Source of the DNA: Ashinkailepas kermadecensis | Taxonomy: Eukaryota > Arthropoda > Thecostraca > Neolepadidae | NCBI GenBank assembly: GCA_034440615.1 | Contig: JAOTOM010004365.1 | Coordinates: 62,001 to 126,000 of the forward strand | DNA length: 64,000 bases | Direction: 5' to 3' | Made by a program: the position numbers and the translations under genes | The notes under the pieces: generated by a model | Databases searched by the model: none | Told to the model about the DNA's origin: nothing | The model's input: only the letters and a program-made list of their open reading frames with translations | In this document: positions 56,200 to 64,000 of the stretch, one piece after another | How positions within the stretch are numbered: position 1 is the first letter of the stretch | Layout: each line of letters starts with the position of its first letter

Positions 56200-57370
56200 T
56201 TCTGCACTGTAAGCTGTTCTTGATTGCATTTTGCAAATTAATGGAATTCCTATTAAAACGTTGTATGGAGATAAACCACGCCAGATGTCCTGTGGCTTTA
56301 ACTCCTGTGAAAATAATTGGTTTGTGTTGAAAAATACAAGATTATGATAAGCGCTCAAATTGTAGCATGAAGTCCGCATCTGATTTTGGCCACATCCCGA
56401 AGATTTTGCTACTGTTAGACAGCCAATTAAATACATTTTTACCCGGCATGGTGAGTTTTTGAATGATCTCTCTAGCTTTCGAACAAATAACGGGTTTGTA
56501 TCAACCGACACGATAGGAAACAGGATAGCCGCGGTCTTGTAATGTTCAAATCCGCATCTAGTTTTGATGAGATCCCAGAGATATTGACACGATATGTGAG
56601 CTAAATAGCTGTACAATTGCATGGCAGGATAGTTCTTTCTCCGGTGGCTTTAACTTTTGAGAAAATAATGGGTTTGTGTTGACGAAAAAAAACGACAAAA
56701 CCATGTTAATCTTTGAAATTGTAGCACCTAGGTCCGCATCTGACTTCGACAACATCCCGAAGATCTTACTACTATTAGATCGCCAAATATATATCTTATT
56801 ATCCGGCACGGTGAGTTTTTAAATTATGGATCTAGCTTTCGAGCAAATAACGGTTTTGTGTTAACCAACGCGATACAGAACAGGATAGCCTGGGTCTTGT
56901 AGTGCCCAAGTCCGCATCTAGTTTTGATGACATCCCAAATATATTGGCACTGTAAGAAAGCCAAATAGCTGTACCATTACATGGCAGGATGGTTTTTCCA
57001 TTGCGGCTTTACTTTCTGGAAAATAATCGGTTTGTTTTCAAAAATGCAACAGGAAAATAATAAGCTTCCATTTTGTAATACCCAAGTCGGCATCTGATTT
57101 TGACCGTATCCAGAATATTTTAGTAATGTTAGAAAGCTAAATAGGTATGATGTTGCCCAGTACCATGAGTGTGTACAATTATGGCTCAACATTTCAGCAT
57201 ATAACGGTTTGGTTGTCAACAAACACACAAAGCCGGGCTACGCTCCGGACTTCTAATGCCCAAGTCCGCATCGAATTTTTATCGTATCCAGATATTTGTG
57301 GTATTGAAAGATGGCTAAATAACTGTATTATTACTCAAGGTCATGGTTTTTCTTAAATTTCCTCTATCTT
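56200..57370. repeat. ~178-bp tandem array, six units, alternating subtypes
   Basis: 'gtccgcatct' recurs at about 56,371, 56,551, 56,732, 56,910, 57,087 and 57,264 (spacings 180, 181, 178, 177, 177). Units alternate between type A ('catctgattttg', next unit block 'gcccaaattgtagc') and type B ('catctagttttgatga', preceded by 'caggatagcc..ggtcttgtag'). The true higher-order unit is therefore about 358 bp. Shared blocks include 'ttagaaagccaaatag', 'aataacggnttngt' and 'acatggcaggatg'. Minus-strand open frames across it are by-products. Confidence 0.85.
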
Positions 57371-58720
57371 TGCCCACAGCCAGGCGTTTCATTAAGACAG
57401 TCGCAACAACCTTCGGTAGAGGTAGTTACAAAACCTGTCACTGGTGGCGCTAGTTGACCCGCTGGCCGCCATCGACTCCTATCGTCATTAGGCGGTTTCA
57501 CGCGTGCACTTGCGGGAAGTAATCCTCCTGACATCCCAATGGCAGAGTCAGGCCGTATTAATTACGTTGATCTGAAAACTTTTAAACGGGAGATTGGACC
57601 AATTTATTATATGAATAAACAAACAGAGTAGGTTCAGTTACCTAATACGACACATTTTTGGACTAGTAACAGTTTGTTTATGCACAAACCCTGAAAATGT
57701 ACACCTACATCCGCGCCTGGGACGTCATCTAGTCGGAAATCTGGAAGTCGAACCAAGCGAGCCTGACTTCGGAAGTAAACTCGATGACAACAGCTGTTTG
57801 TCGAATTCAGCGGTCTTCAAATGCCAAATTTTCCGAGCATCGACCACTCTGATCAATATCGCCAGCCAGCTTCAACTGCGGTCAGTGATTGGCCCTTCAT
57901 GATATCTATGACGAATTATAATCCACGTTTAAAAAATGACGTTTTCATTTGTGCTCTGATTGCATCATTTACGGCTGAAATATTCCATGCAAGCGAACAA
58001 ACAAGTTTGTTTCAGATGTCCATATTTTGGACGTGTTGCCGTCTTTTGGGTGCAGTAAACAATTCATTCTTTGTTCTTTCTTGCGAGTATGATATTCAAC
58101 GACAAGGATCAATTCGCCCCTCAGTAAGGGTTATTCAGGTAGGAGTACAGCGACATTTAAAAACGGAGCCTCGTATGGTGCGGTACAGTGGATACCATTA
58201 CAACTGTAAGCAACCCGCTTGTAAAGTGGAGATAATTTAATATTTTCGGGAGCGTCAAGATGGAATCGTATCATCTGGAAGTGATGCATTTCAATATTTA
58301 TTCATAGTACAGGTACTTCACAGCCATAAAATAAAACGTGAAAGGAAAAATATTCATCGCATGATACATACTACCACTTCCTCCCCAATATTGTATATTT
58401 GTTGGCAATAAAAGGGCAAATTTATGTTCTATCCGACAACTCCTACCTCCCGGCCATGGTGCCAAATACGGCGAGGTTGGCTAGTTGTTTCTGTGAATTG
58501 AGCTTTTTTTTCAAACATTGCCACAATTTGAATATGTTAGTTGAGTTTTGTCTTGAATTTATTACTTTACAGTTAAAACTTCTGGAACATTTCATATATA
58601 CAGATAAAGTACAAATATTTCAATGATATGCCCTTCATACTAGACGAAGTCATCGATATTGCATCATGGATCATCATGTACGATCATGCACGTTCACACC
58701 ACTAGGTGGCTGTCGGTCTC
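57371..58720. other. Possible promoter-like or unrecognised gene region
   Basis: 57,380-57,560 is richer in CG dinucleotides than its surroundings. A 30-codon frame (57,541-57,633, MAESGRINYVDLKTFKREIG...) follows. A 139-codon open frame at 57,821-58,240 (MPNFPSIDHSDQYRQPASTA...) contains a hydrophobic Cys/Phe-rich middle. No family is recognised and no splice partners are found. The CG-rich patch could be a promoter. Confidence 0.3.
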
Positions 58721-58888
58721 GCCGGAAGCGACTGTCACAATGCCATTGACGGTAATTTTAAGTAGGCAATTGAAGGCAGTGTGATACTGCTATTTATGGA
58801 AGTTTTATCAAAACCATTTATCTTTCTTTGCTAATGATGGTGGTATTTTAAAATGCATGTTGATGCACTGAATTTCCGTACCTGCAGG
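58720..58888. repeat. Duplicated flank (paralogous to 61,655-61,850)
   Basis: 'caattttaagtaggcaa..ggcagtgtgatactgctatttatggaag' matches 61,680-61,745 ('gcaattttaaggaag...ggccagtgtgataacactatttatg'). Both continue collinearly to 'aatgcatgttgatg/aatacatgttaatg' and 'gtacctgcagg/gcacctgaagg'. The segment was duplicated before the hAT-like element inserted. Confidence 0.7.
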
Positions 58889-61380
58889 CAGGGGCGGTCC
58901 GTGGCACCCAAATGAGGTGAGGCAGAAAAATCTCGACTGGACCCTCCCCTCCCCAGAACAAAATGAGGAACCCCTTTATTTCTTTGGTTCCCAAAATTCA
59001 CAGCTGATTCTCTCAGGGGGTGCCTCTGGCTGAAGATTTTTAGGTGGATTCAATAGATCCAGGAGCAGATCCAGGAATAATGTTGGCTCAGATAAAAAGT
59101 TTCTGATTACAATTGTTTGAAAAACCACAATTCATTCAGTCATGCTAAGTTGTGCATGCACTTTGGCAAACTGAAGCAAACATTAAGCAAGATATTTTAT
59201 GTCAAATGAGTCTTTACATGACTACTTCTTCACATGCACACAAAAATATCTGGCATGAACTGTGAACAATTTTTCCTAATATAGGCATGACTACTTTTGT
59301 TCATTCTACACAAGCATGACACACCAAAAAGAGTTATTTGAGGAAAATTCAATCAGTTTTTCTTGCCAAACAAAAACGCAATTTTTTGTTCATATAGAAG
59401 CCCCTGAGCGCAAATCAAAAGCAAGAATAGGTACATCAACTGGACTTGCTGAAGCTTACGCAGCAACTTCTTTAGGTGCCATTTCTTTGGGAAATAACAT
59501 ATAAGCAAGATTTTCTTTAATTGAAATCATGTCACCTAGCATTGATACTGCGGATGATACATAATCCTCCAGTGATGTAGTGATATTAGGTGATCCAACA
59601 TCAGTAGGATTGGGTAATTAAATATCCGTAGGCTTAGGTGATTCAGCATCCGTAGATTATGTTAGGTTAGGTCAGGCTAGGGTAGGTTATGCTTTTATTG
59701 TGATATTACATAATTCTTCAAAATATGCTGCTCCACACAACAAATTTTTTCTGTATACTTCTCATATTTTGTTGAAGTGAGAGGGTACAGCCTACATCTG
59801 CATTGTCACAATTTTTTTTGCTGTGGCTGTTTGAAATGTTATTTGATATATTTTGATGTTCTTTTAGGTAAATTCATGCTTTAGGGTGTTTTATGAATTC
59901 TTGGAATTCATAATTCCGATGCAATGTTCATGAAGGTGACTAAAATGATGGGACTACTCATTTTGTGTGCAAATGCTTGCTTTTCAGGTTGTGAGCAAAA
60001 TAACACCATTAAGTGGGCTAATCAGTTTTATTTCATTTTTAAATGAAATAAAAACTTTAGTTGAAGTAAAAAGTTAGTTTAAAAATGAAATAAAAATGCA
60101 AGATAACAACCTAACCTAGACTAACCTCACTTTGTGGAATTTTTATTTTTTAAAAATTACTAATACGTTAAGCAATTGAAAAAAAAAACTTTTGAAATAA
60201 AAACAAAGCCCATCTTAACCTCACCTCAGCTGCTTTTTAACAAAAAATTGAGTTCTAAATTTAACAAATAAAATTAGCACAAAACAATCCAACTTAAAAC
60301 ACCTAAACTATCCTAACCAAACCAAACCTAACCCATTTGTTTGCTTAATGGAGGCAAATGTGTGTAAAAACTTAATTTTGTTTTTGTTTTTCTTGTTACC
60401 ACCTTAAAGCACAATAATACCTTCTTTTCTTGGTGAAATGACTGTTTGTTGAGATATAAGTACAACTTGAAGTGCTTATGTCAAAAAGTTTCCATTTCCC
60501 AAAGATATGAATTTAAAATTATTTCAAATTACATCAAGATACACATTTATGCATTGTGCAGATGCAAAAAGTTAGTTTTGAGTCGTTTGGTATGGCCAAG
60601 TAAAAACTAATTCTCACGAATTGTCAGATTCCTTGGATTCGGAAAGCTTGGTAGGTGCCTAATTACCTAAGCATGAGCTCAGAGCAACACTTTCATAAAA
60701 TGCTACTAGGTTTTGCATAATTTGGGACCGAAGAACAAGTTTGCTCCAAATCAGACTGTTTTTTTTTGGCTGGACTGATATGTTCGTGCTGGAAACACTA
60801 GTGAATGCATGGAATTTACAGAGCTGACTAAGCATCACATCAAAGTCCAGTAAGAGCCACTGGTCACTAACAAACTTCCTTGTTGGGCTTTCGGTTCTAG
60901 TGTTTGCCACTTCTCGTACCTACCTAAGTGGGTGGGTAGGTAACTTGCTCCTGCCCTTCAATTCCTCACATTGCCTTATTTTCACGAATAAATGGGAACA
61001 TTTTTGTGCAAAACATAGCCCCATGTACCTGAAAAGTGTCCCTCACACAGCGATCTCGATTAAGAATAGAATGGACCACTCCAAAAAGGCCGCATACCCT
61101 GCGCTTGTTATGAAACGAATGCGCTGTATATGGCGATATGTGTCAGAGGCATGCCTTTGCTGACAGGTGATAGAGCTGTTTTGAAGCGAAGATGGAAATG
61201 TGAACTTCAATTTTCACCATAATCATGAGTCACCTATGCATATTTGTTTCCAGTGTTTCAACTTTGGTATTTTCCAGTGGATGAAAGCATCATTTGTATG
61301 AAAATAACATACAAAAATACTTCCCAGCTCTGCTCAGGTGAGGCACTGCCTTAGTGCCTTACATGGGCCGACCGCCCCTG
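58889..61380. mobile_element. hAT-like DNA transposon, non-autonomous or decayed
   Basis: A 2,492-bp element with terminal inverted repeats CAGGGGCGGTCCG (left) and CAGGGGCGGTCGG (right, complement). It has exact 8-bp target duplications CCTGCAGG at 58,881-58,888 and 61,381-61,388. 8-bp duplications and CAGGGGCGG-type ends are typical of hAT. 'ggtgaggcag' near the left end has its inverse 'ctgcctcacct' near the right end. No transposase frame survives: the longest frames (59,316-59,504; 60,659-61,163) show no hAT motifs. The interior includes repeat family B (59,860-60,430) and TTAGG-like tracts. Confidence 0.85.
59655..59692 (+). repeat. Short degenerate TTAGG tract
   Basis: 'gttaggttaggtcaggctagggtagg' on the plus strand, five or six degenerate copies of the arthropod-type telomere repeat, inside the hAT-like element. 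Confidence 0.5.
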
Positions 61381-61469
61381 CCTGCAGGTGAAGCAGTGAC
61401 CACCAGTGGAGTCTCCCAATGCCTAATTGTTAAGGGTGAAGGCAATGTGGTAGGTTCAAACAAACCTAT

Positions 61470-61575
61470 GCTAACTTAACCCAGCCTAGCCTAGCCTAAC
61501 CTAACCTAACCTAACCTAATCCAGTTTAAACTAACCTAACCTAACCTAACCTAGCTGAACATAGCCTAACAAGCT
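61470..61575 (-). repeat. Degenerate CCTAA (TTAGG) tract
   Basis: Around 16 CCTAA/CCTAG units in two runs ('agcctaacctaacctaacc' and 'ctaacctaacctaac') separated by 'tccagtttaaac'. It is the arthropod telomeric pentamer, in opposite orientation to the tract at 59.66 kb, and interstitial. Weaker CCTAAC-rich patches occur at 54,790-54,880 and 60,105-60,330. Confidence 0.7.
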
Positions 61576-61654
61576 AGTCAATTAATGACTGCTCTGTTCA
61601 TCATGACTGGAACCACTGGATTTTTGGGTAGCAACATTAAAAATTTCCACAGTA

Positions 61655-61880
61655 CCGGTATGTGCAAGGTTGAAGTTATTTTGCTGTCATCAACAGCAAT
61701 TTTAAGGAAGAAACTTAGGCCAGTGTGATAACACTATTTATGTAAGTCTTATCGGAGCGATTGCTTTTTTATTTAGCGATACTTATAGTATTTCAAATAC
61801 ATGTTAATGTAATTACTTGTTGCACCTGAAGGTGAATTGGTGAGCATGGGTTGAGTCTCCTATGATTTTCGTGGAGCCCG
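61655..61880. repeat. Paralogous empty site of the hAT-like element
   Basis: It aligns first to 58,740-58,888 and then, without a break, to 61,389-61,420. 'gcacctgaaggtgaattggtgagcatgggttgagtctcct' parallels 'gtacctgcagg|tgaagcagtgaccaccagtggagtctccc'. The bar marks where the 2.5-kb element plus one target copy sits in the other locus. Confidence 0.7.
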
Positions 61881-62032
61881 GACCCACCAGCTTTGCCTTG
61901 GCCCAACCAACTCCTGGTTCTATTATCATGAGATCCTATGGGGTGGGTCCCATCAACAAATTTGGCAGCACTCATTATTTTCATGCATTGGACCTCACCA
62001 ATCTTTGTTTTTCACTTCTCCACCAATTGCAG

Positions 62033-62241
62033 TGAGCATGCACATTATTGTTGTCCATGGGGTAGAACAGCCACTGATGGGATACATTCAATTAATTGCC
62101 ATTTTTGACACTTCACACATTCTAAGAAAAGAGATTGGTCTTAACTGTTGCAAAATGTTGCTGGAAGATCACAAAATGCAATTGTGCATTCTGAAATCAC
62201 ATGATGATTTTAATTGCAAGCATGGCGTTGCTAGTCTTTGA
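62033..62241 (+). CDS. Possible terminal exon of unknown gene
   Basis: A good acceptor (tttttcacttctccaccaattgcag) opens a 69-codon frame to TGA: SMHIIVVHGVEQPLMGYIQL, then IAIFDTSHILRKEIGLNCCK, and so on. Just upstream, 61,855-61,960 also reads open (MIFVEPGPTSFALAQPTPGS, then IIMRSYG before gtgggt), so a two-exon arrangement is possible. No family is recognised. Low certainty. Confidence 0.25.
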
Positions 62242-64000
62242 TACCTGCAAAGGAAATAGAAAGCTGGGTAAGGGTGCATTCTATGCAATATTTGTACAAA
62301 AATAGCAAGTAATACTAACTCCATTGTAAAAAAGAAGTATCCTCATCAATAGAGCACCACATTGGATGGGCTTCTATGAATGCAATCATTTAAAAAAGGC
62401 ATCCTGTGTTAAAATAGGTACTTCTGTGTTGGATATATGCGAAGACGAAACATTTAGTAAATACCTGGTGTCAGTGTGGTAATGCAATTTCTGTAAATCA
62501 CCTAAAAAAACATTCATCTCCCCTTGATGGTAATACAGATAGCCTACAATAAATATGTCCGCTCAATTAAATGTGGCAAATGGAAAGACTTCGCTATATT
62601 TATTGGGGGAGGTAGCATACCCCTCCCAAACTGTTGCTGAGCTCTAGCATGAGGCTATGGGTGTTGACTGGGAATAATTACACGAAAAATAAACATTTGC
62701 CTCCCCCAATCATTTTGCAAATATTCCGCCCGTGGCAGATAGGTATGCATGCACCAAGATGTCATTCAGATGTTGCAGAGCTAACTATCGACGAAGGAAC
62801 ATTTCGCAAAACCGTAAAATCCAAGCACCCCCCTTCCTTCTTCGTCGGCATGTATGATTTGCGTAACTCCTTGTCCACAAAGTATTTCAGTGCACACTTA
62901 GACTGGGTAAAGTACTGTTGTATGCGGACATTTCATTCGGATGGGGTGCCTATCTTGTGGGTATCATCTCACCGCGTAGCAGCCACATATTTTTAAGTGG
63001 GTGCACTTGGATACGCCTCTCTAGGAGCGCACTGCTCTCGGAGGGGTGATACCTGCCGGAGCTTTCGGTGGAGAGACGCATTTGCGGATCCAACAGGCCA
63101 GTTCGCGAAGGAGGAGAGAAGTCGGAATGAAAAATACAATGTGCGTCTAAGGCATCATTATAAAAACGATATTTTACTAATAAGATGTGTCTAGAATTTA
63201 AGAAAACGTCGAAAAAGTCTGACTTCCTCAAATCAAACCGTGGGGTGGGTGGGGGTGGGGGAACATGGTCAGAATGCCCTGGATTCGCTAGTGGCAAGGC
63301 GCATTTGAACATACCAGAGAGGTGCCTTTGACGGCAAAATTTGAGGGGGCGTAGTTGAGTGTCTACGAGGGGACGCCTTGTCCCTATGAGGGGAGGCGCG
63401 CCATTCTCCGATTGGAAATCTACTACTCGAATTTCCCTTTGTGATAACCAGACGATATTTCGTAGCTCAGGTATCTATTTGTTCTGAATACAATGGAGTG
63501 GCAAGGGAACTGTCTCAAAGTTGTGAGAGGTCGAGGAATAGCCATTTTTAAGTCGATTCTTTCTGTCATCGGTGCAGCCAGGATTTTTTTTTAAAGAGAG
63601 GCGTCCAAAACAAATAATGAAAAGGGACAGCTCTCAGCGCGCGAATCGGATCGAAAACTTTAGGTTTTTCGTGGTGAAAATCGAAAAATTTCTCATTTCA
63701 TCAAGCCTATTTTTTGTTTCTAAGAGAAGCGGGCCCCTTGGCTGCGCCTCTGCTTTCTATGCAAAGACTATCAGGTTCACACTAAACCATTGCGGGTGGA
63801 TCGGAGCCTGAAAAGAGCAGCATTGGTAAAATGCTGTAAAATTCGGTAAAATGCTTAAGCTAAACAGATTCGGTGAAACGTCATTAATTATCATTACAGC
63901 TGTTGATATTCTGCAAGAGTACTCGAAATGAATGGTGTTCACCATTGTTCCATCAGAGCGAATGCTGCATTACTTACTCTGCTACCAAGTTTAGATGCAA
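62242..64000. other. Gene-free right end
   Basis: AT-rich. 62,605-62,720 has inverted phrases (attgggggaggtagcat / tttgcctcccccaatcat), hinting at a small fold-back. 63,230-63,420 is G-rich with 'ggggtgggtgggggtggggg', a possible quadruplex-forming run. No credible genes are seen. Confidence 0.4.

Noticed and set aside
57821..58240. 139-codon ORF as a confident gene
   Set aside because: No recognised domain, no splice partners and AT-rich composition. Left in the region note at low confidence.
58889..61380. hAT transposase gene inside the element
   Set aside because: No frame longer than about 90 codons, and no recognisable hAT dimerisation-domain motif on either strand.

Overview
This is nuclear DNA of an animal, most likely an arthropod or a close relative. 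It has a spliced gene with canonical splice sites and phases and very long introns. It also has Ty3/gypsy, Penelope-like and CR1/L2/Jockey-type retroelements, hAT-like and TTAA-flanked DNA transposons, tRNA-derived SINE heads, abundant microsatellites, and degenerate TTAGG/CCTAA tracts of the arthropod telomere type. No prokaryotic gene organisation is seen. The species cannot be named from the sequence.

Host gene: the best-supported host gene is on the minus strand. Three exons (30,868-31,002; 19,338-19,459; 1,561-1,671) have matching splice phases. Together they encode three IQ calmodulin-binding motifs, each preceded by an acidic stretch, like the neurogranin/GAP-43/Drosophila igloo family. 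The gene's 5' exons lie outside the window or were not recognised. Almost everything between 1.7 and 30.9 kb is intronic repeat DNA. A possible alternative last exon lies at 12.1 kb.

Layout: 0-5.7 kb holds repeat debris, a 640-bp (AG)n/(AGAGAT)n tract, a Penelope-like element (PLE) split by a LINE 3' end, and a ~165-bp tandem array. 6.5-9.5 kb is a degenerate GC-rich satellite interrupted by a TTAA-flanked MITE. 12.2-15.0 kb is a decayed CR1/L2-type LINE. 15.8-18.2 kb is a 16-bp minisatellite split by a LINE relic. 23.2-28.0 kb is a nearly full-length but broken Jockey/I-type LINE on the minus strand, next to a 51-bp minisatellite. 30.2-30.8 kb is a second TTAA MITE. 31.9-42.7 kb is a complete-boundary LTR retroelement with gag, pol, an env-like region and, unusually, an intact separate chromodomain ORF after env. 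44.2-44.9 kb is an inverted fragment of the same family. 44.9-46.5 kb is a PLE with GIY-YIG and a hammerhead-like motif. 46.9-53.6 kb has more LINE relics, a 36-bp minisatellite and a tRNA-derived SINE. 54-57.4 kb is AT-rich with a ~178-bp tandem array. 58.9-61.4 kb is a 2.5-kb hAT-like element with 8-bp target duplications, and a paralogous empty site lies 0.27 kb downstream.

The most interesting item is the LTR element. Its gag/pol/env are broken, but the chromodomain ORF downstream of env is intact, has a strong start context and is visibly GC-rich. The second copy keeps the same order (env membrane anchor, then chromodomain ORF), so the ORF belongs to the element family.
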